Assembly (NCBI RefSeq): GCF_028682395.1
Contig: NZ_JANHLC010000006.1
Coordinates: 242,506-306,505, forward strand
Source: Pseudomonas putida
GTDB taxonomy: Bacteria; Pseudomonadota; Gammaproteobacteria; Pseudomonadales; Pseudomonadaceae
DNA length: 64,000 nucleotides
Direction of reading: 5' to 3'
Shown here: piece by piece, positions 26,033-33,904 of the stretch
How the letters are laid out: each line of letters begins with the position of its first letter
Position numbering within the stretch: position 1 is the stretch's first letter
The notes under the pieces: model-generated
The model's database searches: none
Seen by the model: only the letters and a program-made list of their open reading frames with translations
What the model was told of the DNA's origin: nothing
Position numbers and translations under genes: made by a program

Positions 26033-26924
26033 TCAAACCTCCAAAGACCTGTGAGCTAGGCGTCATCGTCTCCAGGCCGTCACCGACCGGGATGTATGGC
26101 TCGCCCTTGTAGTTGATTAAGTTGCCGTAGAGCGTGCAGTAGCTCGGCGACTTGTTGCAGTCGCGGCGGATCTCGAACTGATGGCCCGGCTCGATCACGA
26201 ACGGCGAAGGCTCCAGCAGCGCAATGGTGTGGCTCGCGGCGCTGTAGGCCTCGACCTGGTACAGGCGGGTCGAACGGTTGGGTCCGCTCAGCCAGCGCAG
26301 ACGCCCGGGCACCGGCTCTTGATCCAGCACCAGGCCGGATGCCGCGAACACCACCTTGGGCTCGCTGCCCACCGCGGTGACCGCCCCGCTTCGCCACATC
26401 GACTCCGCGCGGACCCCGCACCCGGTTTGCGTGTTGGCCGGCGTGCCGAACGTCGCCCGGCAGCGCCGCGACCAGACATGGCCAATGCTCTGCTTGAGGC
26501 GCATGGCGTAGCTCAGCAGCTCGGGGATGTAGACCGACTCCCCCACCACGTTCACTTCGCCGATGTCGCCGGCATCCATGACCATATGCCCCATGGACAG
26601 GTCCGCCCAGTTGACCAGGCGCAACTCCCATTCGGCGTCATCCAGATCGCCCGCCAGGGCCATTTCCAGGGAGACGCCCGGCACATCGACCGACAACAAG
26701 GCCGTGGCCTCGGCGTTATCCACCGACAGCCCGGTATCGGTGGCGATCACCGACGTGTCAAAGCCATTGGCCGCGATGTACAGCACGCCGTCGTAGTCGA
26801 CGTTTCGATCCAGGGTCGTCAGGCCGAAGACCTGGCCACTGCGCAGCGTGAGCCGCAGCAGGCGGCACGTCGTGGTCACTGGCTGTTTCAGGTGCGCCTG
26901 CAGCGCGGGAGGGATATTCCTCAC
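26010..26924 (-). CDS. DUF2163 / phage BR0599-family tail protein
   Basis: 304 aa. It starts MRNIPPALQAHLKQPVTTTCRLLRLTLRSGQVFGLTTLDRNVDYDG, and the C-terminal third contains RRDCNKSPSYCTLYGNLINYKGEPYIPVGDG, the four-Cys hallmark of this family (baseplate hub proteins in GTAs). The order DUF2460, DUF2163, NlpC/P60, gp15-like is conserved in GTA-type tails and is reproduced here. Confidence 0.9.
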   Translation of the reverse strand: MRNIPPALQAHLKQPVTTTCRLLRLTLRSGQVFGLTTLDRNVDYDGVLYIAANGFDTSVIATDTGLSVDNAEATALLSVDVPGVSLEMALAGDLDDAEWELRLVNWADLSMGHMVMDAGDIGEVNVVGESVYIPELLSYAMRLKQSIGHVWSRRCRATFGTPANTQTGCGVRAESMWRSGAVTAVGSEPKVVFAASGLVLDQEPVPGRLRWLSGPNRSTRLYQVEAYSAASHTIALLEPSPFVIEPGHQFEIRRDCNKSPSYCTLYGNLINYKGEPYIPVGDGLETMTPSSQVFGGLSGSAIVD

Positions 26925-27514
26925 AGGCGCACCTCCACCAGGTCGACATCAGCTGTCAGCACAAAGCCCTGGCTGGTCCGTGCGATCGGATCGACATCAA
27001 GCCGATCAGACTCAAACCGCACTGGGATATCGAACTCGCCCGACCAGGTGATCGGCTCCCCCGGCGGTGCCGTCGCCGTAACGATCCCGGTCGCGTAATC
27101 CACCGTGGCCTGGATCGGCTGGCCGTCCTCATAAACCACCACCGTTCCGGCGACCGGCTTGGAGATCGGCCGCGCCAGACTCACCGGGCCAAAGGGGTAA
27201 TGCTTGACCAGTTGATACTGGTGCGGCGCCCCCGTGCCCAGGCCAAGCACCTCGCCCTCGGCCTGAAAATCCGTCCAGTCCTTGAAGCGAAAGGCAATCA
27301 AGCTGCCCAGGCACGCCATGTGAGCCCGACGCACATCCTGGTGATGCTCGGGCCTGATGGCGTCATAGGACACGCTGTAGCGACCCAGGGGCCGCGTCCA
27401 GTTGGCATTGCGCCGCTCATGGCCCGATCTCAGCGTGACAACGCGGGTGTTGAACTCCTGCCCGAACTGCGAGCCATACGACACGCAGTCCAGGAGACGG
27501 GTCTCGTTGAACAT
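26921..27514 (-). CDS. DUF2460-family distal tail protein
   Basis: 197 aa. MFNETRLLDCVSYGSQFGQEFNTRVVTLRSGHERRNANW matches the DUF2460 N-terminus, and PVRFESDRLDV near the C-terminus is typical. It is the distal-tail protein that links the tail tube to the hub in GTA-like virions. The start overlaps the tape-measure stop by one base and the end overlaps the DUF2163 start by 4 bases. Confidence 0.9.
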   Translation of the reverse strand: MFNETRLLDCVSYGSQFGQEFNTRVVTLRSGHERRNANWTRPLGRYSVSYDAIRPEHHQDVRRAHMACLGSLIAFRFKDWTDFQAEGEVLGLGTGAPHQYQLVKHYPFGPVSLARPISKPVAGTVVVYEDGQPIQATVDYATGIVTATAPPGEPITWSGEFDIPVRFESDRLDVDPIARTSQGFVLTADVDLVEVRL

Positions 27515-30054
27515 TATTTGAGCCTCGATGCCTGTCGCTGTTTGCGTGAAGAGGCCGCCGCGATTTGATTCGCGGTTCGGTTGTCCGGAAGACCGGAGAC
27601 ATTGATGGTTTGGCTAATCAAACGGCCGTCGCGCCGCGCGGAACCCGTGCCGCCTGCCTGATCTCGCTGAATGTTAGCCAGAGTGGCGTCAAGCTTGGCG
27701 CTTGTCTGGGACGTTGTTACCCGTTCTCCCTTCTCGAGCAACCATGTGCCGGTCTGCGGAACAGAGTCGATACCGTCATGCGCCATACCCGTCATAGCGG
27801 TAACCCCGACAGCCGCCGCAAGCGGCGTGGTCACTGCGAGAGCAGCGGCCATTGCGCCTGGCGCCGCAACGGGTCCGACGATTGGAATGGCCGCTGTCGA
27901 AGCAAACGCAGCCAGCCCAGCCTGTAAGGAAGTGGCCTGAGCGTTGGCTGCCATAGCGGTTGCGGCGCTAGCCTGCGTGGCCTTGCCGGTCACCAGTTGA
28001 ATCGCCTGAGTGATAAGCCACTGAGCGGCAACCTGAGCAAGCGCATTCACCATGCTCCTACCAAAACCGACTGCGACGTTTTCCAGTGTCTCGCCGAGCG
28101 TCTGGCCTTCAAGCGCCATGGCTGCGATGTTGTCACCGAAGTTTGCGGTCACGTCCTGAAGCATTGAGCTAGTGAAGTCAGCGGCCTGCTGCTGATAGTC
28201 CAGCGCGGTATCGCGATAGTTTTCCCAGGCCGAACTAACACCGTCCAGCCAATCGTTCTGCGCCTCGTCCAGTTGCTCGTAATACTCCTGCTGGATCTCC
28301 AAGCGCTCATCAAGAGACTCTTTCAGCAGCTCAGTTTCGCTGTTGTATAGCTCTTCGCTGATATCGCCTGAGTTGAGTTGCTTTTGCAGCTCCGACATCT
28401 GGCTGTTGAAGTCCTGACGTATTGCGAGAAACTCTTTAAGGCGCTCCTTGTACTTATCACCACTACCGGCGCCTGCCAGAGCAAGATCAAACCCATCCTT
28501 GGCAGTGTTGTTGCTCTCGTCGAGGCTGGCACCGAAAGAAGCGAGCTTTGCAGCGTCCTCGTTGGCCTGCTTCAGCTTCTTGCGCACATCCAGCTCGGCG
28601 GCCAGCTCGCGCAGACGGTCCTTCTGTTGCTCGCTCAGCCCGATCAGCTTGCCCGACTCGAATTCGAACTGAAGCTTTGCGGCCTCGGTGGCGTTCTTCC
28701 GGGCGTCGGTGCTGGTATTAATCAATTCAATCTGACGTTGCAGGTCCGTCTCAGTTGAACTGAAAGCACTTTGGATTTTCTTAGCGGCAGCCACAGCTTC
28801 GGAGGCTGCCTTCTTCTCCGCAGCAAGCTTCTTTTTGGCGGCTTCAGGATCAACGTTTGCGCCAGTCCCGAGAGTTGTGGTCTGCGTTGTCTCCGCGATC
28901 TCTGCGGCAGCCTCTTTGGCCTTTGCGACATATTCCTTGAAGCGATCCCCGGCGAGCGGGGCTTCAAGGTTGTGCTTTATTTCTTCTGCAGCCTGACCAG
29001 CCACATCGAAGCTGATCTTCGCGGACGCAGCCATCTGGGCTGCATCTTCCTTGAACTTTTTGGAGGTATCCCCGAACGATAGCTGGGAAAGAGCTGCGGA
29101 GCCGCTAGAGCCCAGCTTCTGGATATACCCCGCCGCAGTCGAAAATGTCCCGACCAGGGTATTTGCGATGATCTTGAATACTCTGGTCACGCCATCACCG
29201 GCGCTAACAACAAATGCCGCTGCATTCAGGATGCTTTGGCCTAGCTCGCCGACCTGGCCCTTGAGCCCGCCAGCCTCCTTCGCTGAGCTGTTCACATCTT
29301 TAGTGAACTGGGCCAGGACCGGCAAAAACTCTGCGGCCAGCATTGTCCTGGCTGAAGAAATGTACTGCTGAAGGCCAGACAGCTCTATCCCAAACTGCTT
29401 TGCCGCAGCGATGGTTTTCTCATCCAGTACGACGCCGGTGTCCAGTGCCGCCTGGCCTAGCTCATCAAAAGCCTTGCCTCCATTCCTCAGCAATGGGACA
29501 AGAGCCGTGGAGTCGTTGGCGATGGCCTCCATATAGAAGGTCATTTCCTTCTGATTGACATTGGCCTTTTCCAGGCTTGTCACATACAGCGAAAGCGCCT
29601 CTTTACTGTTCAGTTTTTTGAAGCTGTCAGCCGTCACGCCGACTTTCGGCGCTATGTTGTCAAAGAAGTCCTTCAGCGCGCCGCCGCCAGTGCTGGCGAA
29701 ATCACCAAGCTTGTCGTTGGTATCTTTTAGGATGTCGGAAAGTTTGTCCTGCTCAACCCCAACACTACGGGCGCCCGCCGCATACTTTTGGAATTCAGTA
29801 GTGCCGAGCCCTGCCAGCGCCGCTTGGTTGGATATCTCTTTGGCTGCGCCGACTGAAGAAACGACCATAGCACTCAAAATGGCGGGGATGCTTCCGATAG
29901 CAACGCCCACACCCTTGGCCAAGCTGTCGAACGACTTCGCCATCTCGGCGTTGCGCTGCTTCGCAGCCTGACTGGCCTTATCGAGAGGACCAGTGAAAGC
30001 CCCGATCCTTGCAACCAGATCCAGGGTCAGAGTGCCCAGTGACTTCGAAGCCAT
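27514..30054 (-). CDS. Tail tape measure protein
   Basis: 846 aa. Long alpha-helical and Ala/Lys/Glu-rich segments occur throughout (for example residues 380-440). A hydrophobic stretch near residues 690-770 (AQVAAQWLITQAIQLVTGKATQASAA...AMAAALAVTTPLAAAVGVTAMTGMAHDG) is typical of tape measures, and the N-terminus is LGTLTLDLVARIGAFTGPLDKASQAAK. The length sets the tail length; 846 residues would predict a medium-long tail of about 120 nm using the usual 1.5 angstrom per residue rule (inference). Confidence 0.93.
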   Translation of the reverse strand: MASKSLGTLTLDLVARIGAFTGPLDKASQAAKQRNAEMAKSFDSLAKGVGVAIGSIPAILSAMVVSSVGAAKEISNQAALAGLGTTEFQKYAAGARSVGVEQDKLSDILKDTNDKLGDFASTGGGALKDFFDNIAPKVGVTADSFKKLNSKEALSLYVTSLEKANVNQKEMTFYMEAIANDSTALVPLLRNGGKAFDELGQAALDTGVVLDEKTIAAAKQFGIELSGLQQYISSARTMLAAEFLPVLAQFTKDVNSSAKEAGGLKGQVGELGQSILNAAAFVVSAGDGVTRVFKIIANTLVGTFSTAAGYIQKLGSSGSAALSQLSFGDTSKKFKEDAAQMAASAKISFDVAGQAAEEIKHNLEAPLAGDRFKEYVAKAKEAAAEIAETTQTTTLGTGANVDPEAAKKKLAAEKKAASEAVAAAKKIQSAFSSTETDLQRQIELINTSTDARKNATEAAKLQFEFESGKLIGLSEQQKDRLRELAAELDVRKKLKQANEDAAKLASFGASLDESNNTAKDGFDLALAGAGSGDKYKERLKEFLAIRQDFNSQMSELQKQLNSGDISEELYNSETELLKESLDERLEIQQEYYEQLDEAQNDWLDGVSSAWENYRDTALDYQQQAADFTSSMLQDVTANFGDNIAAMALEGQTLGETLENVAVGFGRSMVNALAQVAAQWLITQAIQLVTGKATQASAATAMAANAQATSLQAGLAAFASTAAIPIVGPVAAPGAMAAALAVTTPLAAAVGVTAMTGMAHDGIDSVPQTGTWLLEKGERVTTSQTSAKLDATLANIQRDQAGGTGSARRDGRLISQTINVSGLPDNRTANQIAAASSRKQRQASRLK

Positions 30055-30070
30055 TCAATTTCTCCGGGCG

Positions 30071-30093
30071 AAAAAAAACCCGCAGAAGCGGGT
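30071..30093 (-). terminator. Hairpin with U8 upstream of the tape measure gene
   Basis: ACCCGC / GCGGGT stem followed on the - strand by eight T. It lies 16 bases before the tape-measure start codon, after the small membrane protein gene. Confidence 0.8.
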
Positions 30094-30111
30094 CAGAGGT
30101 TATGAAAAAAA

Positions 30112-30303
30112 TCAGCCGTGATTCCACCAGGCAGAGAATCTGCCAAACGCATACAGGCCCAATCCAACCACCGTCGAACCTAGCCCAAAACCTGGACTTT
30201 CCGAGCCGATCATAGAAATTACACCGACACAACAAAGAGCTCCGCCCAACAGCATAAGGCCCTTGTATCGCTTGGAAGTCTGCTCCGTAACTACTGGTTT
30301 CAT
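30112..30303 (-). CDS. Small two-TM membrane protein
   Basis: 63 aa. Two hydrophobic helices (LMLLGGALCCVGVISMIGS; GLGSTVVGLGLYAFGRFSAWW) are joined by a short loop. RBS GAGGACGGAACC precedes the ATG. It sits between the tail chaperone extension and the tape measure, an unusual slot for a non-structural gene, and is followed by its own terminator. Possible roles are superinfection exclusion or another lysogenic-conversion function; this is only an inference. Confidence 0.7.
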   Translation of the reverse strand: MKPVVTEQTSKRYKGLMLLGGALCCVGVISMIGSESPGFGLGSTVVGLGLYAFGRFSAWWNHG

Positions 30304-30340
30304 GGTTCCGTCCTCAGATCAAACCAAGACTCTATCAGCG

Positions 30341-30643
30341 TCAGGCCCACGCTGCCATCGCCTGCTCCAGCGTAAGCGGCTTCTCCGCATCATGCGGCAT
30401 GAAGTCGGAAATCTTATATCCACCATCCTTGGTGTTTGCGTTGGCGTAGATCGTCGCCAGCAGCGCCACACCCCGCTCCACCCGCATCCCGACATTCAAA
30501 GATCCGCGAAGCGTCCGGTACTTCACCCAGGACCTAAACTCAATCAGACTCAGGTTTTCTTGAGCCTCGGCAATGGTGCGGCCTCCTACTCCGCAGAGGA
30601 CGAGCTCATGCCAGAGCTCATCTTCGTCGGTGAGGGCAGCGTC
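30341..30643 (-). CDS. Tail assembly chaperone T-extension, made by -1 frameshift (GT)
   Basis: A 100-codon open frame without a suitable start of its own, lying -1 to the G-like gene. It reads DAALTDEDELWHELVLCGVG, continues through IAEAQENLSLIEFRSWVKYR, and ends LTLEQAMAAWA. It is joined at the GGGAAAG heptamer (30643-30649), which yields a 225-aa fusion. In lambda the G and GT products bind the tape measure during tail assembly at a fixed ratio. The internal Met of a shorter frame at 30526 is not the real start. Confidence 0.85.
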   Translation of the reverse strand, partial: DAALTDEDELWHELVLCGVGGRTIAEAQENLSLIEFRSWVKYRTLRGSLNVGMRVERGVALLATIYANANTKDGGYKISDFMPHDAEKPLTLEQAMAAWA

Positions 30644-31017
30644 TTTCCCAGGTTATTCACCTGGGCAATAACCATCATCAGCGCGACTGTTAGGCCGCCA
30701 TCTAGTGCGCCAAGCCGCTTAGTGGTCTCAGGATCCTTGGCCAGCTCTACTGGATCGAGCGGGCCGTCAGTGATGTCGGTCACAGTAAATACCTGATTGC
30801 CGTTCTCGTCGCAGATACTCGCAGCGATACGGCCCGCATAGCTGTCTACTTTTCCGGTGGCCGACAACACATCGTTAACCGCCGTCTGGTAGCCAAGCGG
30901 CCGGACAAACACGGTAGCCGTTAGTTCTTGCTCGCCCTGTTTCCAGGTGATTTCCCTTTCAACCGGTCGGCCGGTGAATGCGCCGGCCTTGGTGAGCTCG
31001 TTAAGATTCAGCTTCAT
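30586..31017 (-). CDS. Tail assembly chaperone (G-like, short product)
   Basis: 143 aa, MKLNLNELTKAGAFTGRPVEREITWKQGEQELTATVFVRP. It has the size and position (between the major tail protein and tape measure) of lambda gpG-type chaperones (TAC family). Residues 124-125 (Gly-Lys) are encoded at the slippery site. After the slip a fraction of ribosomes switch to the T frame; the others end 18 residues later. RBS and 9-base spacing to the tail-tube gene support the start. Confidence 0.88.
   Translation of the reverse strand: MKLNLNELTKAGAFTGRPVEREITWKQGEQELTATVFVRPLGYQTAVNDVLSATGKVDSYAGRIAASICDENGNQVFTVTDITDGPLDPVELAKDPETTKRLGALDGGLTVALMMVIAQVNNLGKTLPSPTKMSSGMSSSSAE
30643..30649 (-). promoter_or_regulatory. 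Slippery heptamer GGGAAAG for programmed -1 frameshift
   Basis: Read on the - strand the 0-frame codons are GGA-AAG; slipping one base back gives GGG-AAA. The same heptamer is used by lambda G/GT. Both frames around it are open: the G frame for 18 more codons, the T frame for 100. Confidence 0.85.
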
Positions 31018-31026
31018 GACTACCCC

Positions 31027-31758
31027 TTAGGCGCTTTTACGAATCCAGGCGCTGCCGCCCGAGCGTTGAATGGTTGCCGCAGTAGTCACGACAGTATTGG
31101 CTGCGAAGTCGAACGGGAAGTCCGAAACATAGCCGTCGAACAGGAACCAGGTGCGAGTCTTGGGAAGAACAAAGTCGGCGCCATCACCCAGGACGGCGGA
31201 AGCCACTGCCCCAGTTCCCCCGCCACCGCCAGTCAACGCAACCGTCGGCTCCGCGGTGTAACCGGCCCCAGCATTGGTAATGGTGAAACCGGTCACTTCG
31301 CCCCCCGAGACAATCGCTGTAGCAGCCGCGCCAGTCCCGCCACCGCCCGTCAGGGCAACCGTCGGCGCGCTGGTATAGCCAGAGCCGCCACTGGTGAGGC
31401 TGATCGCAGCAATCGAGCCGGTACTGCCAACAGTGGGCAACACGCCCTTGCCATCAGACCAACCCACCACCCAGCGGATGCTCTCGATACTGTCGTCTTC
31501 GGAGAGCTGGTGCAGGCGAACGTGCGAGGCGTTGCGCGGGTCAGCGTTGAGGGTCAGCGATGCCTGGCCCGGGGTCCGCAGGCCGCGCATGTAGCTGCGC
31601 ACCGTCTCGCTGAGGCAAGTCGTTTCGATCTGGTCGGCCGGGTTGCCGCCGGGCGTGAATGCGGTCGCGCACTCGATCTCGAGCACTTCGAAAACGGATG
31701 GATTGGCGACGGTAGGCGCAAGGGCAAACACCTGCGTGCCCTGGGTCAGAATAGACAT
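31027..31758 (-). CDS. Major tail tube protein with repeat insertion
   Basis: 243 aa from ATG 31758 (RBS GCAGGAGAACCAC); the nine upstream codons are not used. N-terminal MSILTQGTQVFALAPTVANPSVFEVLEIECATAFTPGGNPADQIE and C-terminal WFLFDGYVSDFPFDFAANTVVTTAATIQRSG match the tail-tube family. Between them is a two-copy repeat of about 35 residues (GSGYTSAPTVALTGGGGTGA... / GAGYTAEPTVALTGGGGGTGA), likely a surface-exposed decoration domain. Confidence 0.85.
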   Translation of the reverse strand: MSILTQGTQVFALAPTVANPSVFEVLEIECATAFTPGGNPADQIETTCLSETVRSYMRGLRTPGQASLTLNADPRNASHVRLHQLSEDDSIESIRWVVGWSDGKGVLPTVGSTGSIAAISLTSGGSGYTSAPTVALTGGGGTGAAATAIVSGGEVTGFTITNAGAGYTAEPTVALTGGGGGTGAVASAVLGDGADFVLPKTRTWFLFDGYVSDFPFDFAANTVVTTAATIQRSGGSAWIRKSA

Positions 31759-31785
31759 GTGGTTCTCCTGCGGGTTTTCAGACAA

Positions 31786-31810
31786 TAAAAAACCCGCACA
31801 GGGCGGGTTT
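31786..31810 (-). terminator. Hairpin upstream of tail tube gene
   Basis: AAACCCGC / GCGGGTTT stem, with TTTTTTATT following on the - strand, between the DUF3168 gene and the tail tube gene. It could modulate the strong expression of the tube gene. Confidence 0.75.
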
Positions 31811-31825
31811 GGTTGCGGTGTTGAG

Positions 31826-32194
31826 TTATCGCTGGACTACCCAGTCGACCTCAAAGCTGTAGCGATAGAGCCCTGTTTCGGTTTCGAGAGACTCCCCGTT
31901 GTAACCGGTTACTCTGGCGGAAAGCTCGATAGCGTATTCAATGGCATGCCCAGCGGCGCGTGCCAGTGCTGCAGTTGGTGCATACACATCAACCTGCAGA
32001 CCATAGGCCTCAACATCAGGGCGACCAGCCAGAAAGTTATCCGGAGATCCGCGCACGACTTGCCAGACTGCGTACGTGCCTACAGGCTTATCTGGCGCCA
32101 GGCCGAACATATAGAGCCTTACCGGACTAGCCCCAAGAAGCGATAGAACCTCTGGATCAGCCGTGGCGACCTGGAAAATGGGCGGGTATTTCAT
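31826..32194 (-). CDS. DUF3168 tail completion protein
   Basis: 122 aa. YPPIFQVATADPEVLSLLGASPVRLYMFGLAPDKPVGTYAVWQVV and the ending YRYSFEVDWVVQR match the DUF3168 (tail completion / gp17-like) family. It sits at the head-tail interface and lies after the HK97-gp10-like gene with 2 bases between, the usual order. Confidence 0.85.
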   Translation of the reverse strand: MKYPPIFQVATADPEVLSLLGASPVRLYMFGLAPDKPVGTYAVWQVVRGSPDNFLAGRPDVEAYGLQVDVYAPTAALARAAGHAIEYAIELSARVTGYNGESLETETGLYRYSFEVDWVVQR

Positions 32195-32196
32195 TG

Positions 32197-32721
32197 TCAG
32201 GCCTTTTTCTCTGCGCGCTTGATTGCTCTATCAATGGCTCTTTCGTACTCACTGATAAAGGTACTCGTTGCAAGTTCGATGTTGTCCGCGAGCGCTTTGC
32301 GCAGGAAAGGCTGGGCTCGCATTTTCGAGGTTCCAAACTCAAGGAAGCGCCAATAAAAGGTGTCGCCCCCAGGGTTCCCGGAATCACCACCAATCTCATA
32401 GGTTCCACCCTTGCGCCCTCGGCGGGTGTAGTAGTTCTTTTTTTCCTTGGCGCCACCCAAAATACCCACGCGAAATCCAAGGTCGCCTGTCCGCCGAAAC
32501 AAACTGCTGTTCCATCGAACAGCTATGTTTTTGGAGATATCCGTCGAAGTCTGTGGATCGTCAAGTAACTGAGCATTTGCCTTTGCTGCAGCAGAAACCA
32601 TCCGGGCGGCTTTTCGTAATGCTGCTCGACCACCCTTTCTTTTCGTTTCCGAGTTGATTGCCTCCAGCTTTCCAAGCAGCGAGTCAAGGCCGAGCAATTT
32701 GAATTCGATTGTCTCAGCCAT
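32197..32721 (-). CDS. HK97-gp10-like head-tail joining protein
   Basis: 174 aa. MAETIEFKLLGLDSLLGKLEAI...RAALRKAARMVSAAAKANA and YYWRFLEFGTSKMRAQPFLRKAL are the hallmark sequences of the HK97-gp10 family. It ends with an Arg/Lys-rich helix. It overlaps the head-closure gene by 8 bases. A tail completion or head-tail connector role is known for the family. Confidence 0.9.
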   Translation of the reverse strand: MAETIEFKLLGLDSLLGKLEAINSETKRKGGRAALRKAARMVSAAAKANAQLLDDPQTSTDISKNIAVRWNSSLFRRTGDLGFRVGILGGAKEKKNYYTRRGRKGGTYEIGGDSGNPGGDTFYWRFLEFGTSKMRAQPFLRKALADNIELATSTFISEYERAIDRAIKRAEKKA

Positions 32722-33049
32722 CCTTAAGCCCCTCGCTGCAAGGTAGAGTCAGATACTCCAAGCCGCTGGCCTTATCAGCCAACACGCCCTCAATACAGTA
32801 GATTTTGTCGCGATGAAGAATGCGCATGGTCGAGTCGACGCCCGCGCGGTACCGAATGACAATTCGAGTAGATACCTTGGATTGAACAGCCGCTGCCGCA
32901 ATAAACTCCCGGGCAGAAACTGGCTCGATGCTAGCTGGGACCTTGGACCAGGCAGTTGCCCAGGATTTGACTACCTCCCCCGTGACATCATCCTGGGCAA
33001 ACTGAGGCTTTTGAATATCAACTCGGTGGCGCAGTTTTCCAGATCGCAT
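32714..33049 (-). CDS. Head closure / head-tail adaptor protein
   Basis: 111 aa, MRSGKLRHRVDIQKPQFAQDDVTGEVVKSWATAWSKVPASIEPVSAREFIAAAAVQSKVSTRIVIRYR. This is the SPP1 gp16/HK97 gp7-like beta-barrel family (RHRVxI, TRIxIRYR). It plugs the connector after packaging. It overlaps the connector gene by one base. Confidence 0.88.
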   Translation of the reverse strand: MRSGKLRHRVDIQKPQFAQDDVTGEVVKSWATAWSKVPASIEPVSAREFIAAAAVQSKVSTRIVIRYRAGVDSTMRILHRDKIYCIEGVLADKASGLEYLTLPCSEGLKDG

Positions 33050-33390
33050 CAGATCCCCCAGCCGATTCGATACGGCGTCAGCAGAGTTCTAGACCCCAGC
33101 GGGAGCTCCGACACCCCCCCACCTATCACCACATCCTCTCGATTTTCAAAAAGACTCCCCAAAATCAAAAGGCACGCCGCACGAATCGATTGATTGATCA
33201 GGATTGGACGTTCACCTGCCGATCCGCCGAGTACAGCAGCAGCCATCGCTGCATCATCCACAAAGAACCGTCGATTCATAAACTGAGCGGCGCTGTCTTC
33301 GGCGGCTGCCAGGTACAACTCAACACCTGCCCGATCTTCCTCTTCCGCCCGCAAGTGCCTCATAGCCTCATCCGTCGGAATCACGTTCAT
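33049..33390 (-). CDS. Head-tail connector (gp6-like)
   Basis: 113 aa. It reads MNVIPTDEAMRHLRAEEEDRAGVELYLAAAEDSAAQFMNRRF and ends LPLGSRTLLTPYRIGWGI. The DEAMRHLR...D...ELYLAAA...IRAACLLLLGxLFENRE pattern and the LLxPYR motif match the phage gp6-like connector family. It bridges portal and closure proteins. Confidence 0.88.
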   Translation of the reverse strand: MNVIPTDEAMRHLRAEEEDRAGVELYLAAAEDSAAQFMNRRFFVDDAAMAAAVLGGSAGERPILINQSIRAACLLILGSLFENREDVVIGGGVSELPLGSRTLLTPYRIGWGI

Positions 33391-33391
33391 A

Positions 33392-33847
33392 TCAGGCCTT
33401 CGGGTTCTTGTCGGTTGCGAGACCTTTAGAAATCAGAAGGCCAGCCTCGTGTCGCGGAGATTTGTAGCCTTGGCCACCGGCCTGGCGAATTTCTTTGCCG
33501 TCCAAGTAGCTGCGCAGCGGGTAGATAGTGATAGCTGCGCCACCTGCCTCGACATCTACGTCAGCAGCGTCAGCAGCGTCAGCAGCGTCAGCAGCGTCAG
33601 CAGCGTCAGCAGCGTCAGCAGCGTCAGCAGCGTCAGCAGCGTCAGCAGCGTCAGCAGCGTCAGCAGCGTCAGCAGCGTCAGAGGCTGCGGGGCCGGTCAC
33701 ATCCGATGCAACAATCAGTTCGCCTGCTGGAGCCCGATCACCGTCACTATCAGTGGCGCTCGCCACACCAAAAGCCATCGCCTGAACACTTCCAGCATCG
33801 GGTTCGCCTACAGGTGACTGTGCCTTGCCCTGGTTTCCACGAGCCAT
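33392..33847 (-). CDS. Small head-cluster protein with (Asp-Ala-Ala)n tract
   Basis: 151 aa from ATG 33847 (RBS CTGGAGAGATGAA). The N-terminal half is low-complexity and acidic (MARGNQGKAQSPVGEPDAGS), followed by 13 in-frame DAA triplets encoded by the 9-bp tandem repeat. The conserved C-terminus (IYPLRSYLDGKEIRQAGGQGYKSPRHEAGLLISKGLATDKN) is the usual small protein after the capsid gene. The repeat should form a flexible acidic helix or linker whose length can vary by slippage. The function is unknown. Confidence 0.75.
   Translation of the reverse strand: MARGNQGKAQSPVGEPDAGSVQAMAFGVASATDSDGDRAPAGELIVASDVTGPAASDAADAADAADAADAADAADAADAADAADAADAADAADAADVDVEAGGAAITIYPLRSYLDGKEIRQAGGQGYKSPRHEAGLLISKGLATDKNPKA
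33561..33677. repeat. 13-copy 9-bp perfect tandem repeat (TCAGCAGCG)
   Basis: Thirteen exact head-to-tail copies, 117 bp, within the small head gene. On the coding strand the unit is GACGCTGCT (Asp-Ala-Ala). The period is a multiple of three, so gain or loss keeps the frame. Perfect identity suggests recent expansion. A partial copy follows. Confidence 0.98.
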
Positions 33848-33904
33848 TTCATCTCTCCAGAAAAAGAGGGCCGCCAAAGGGCGACCCAGGTTCAAGTCAT
33901 TGAG

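Noticed and set aside
33561..33677. CRISPR-like array
   Set aside because: Repeats are 9 bp with no spacers and lie in a coding frame; this is a tandem codon repeat.
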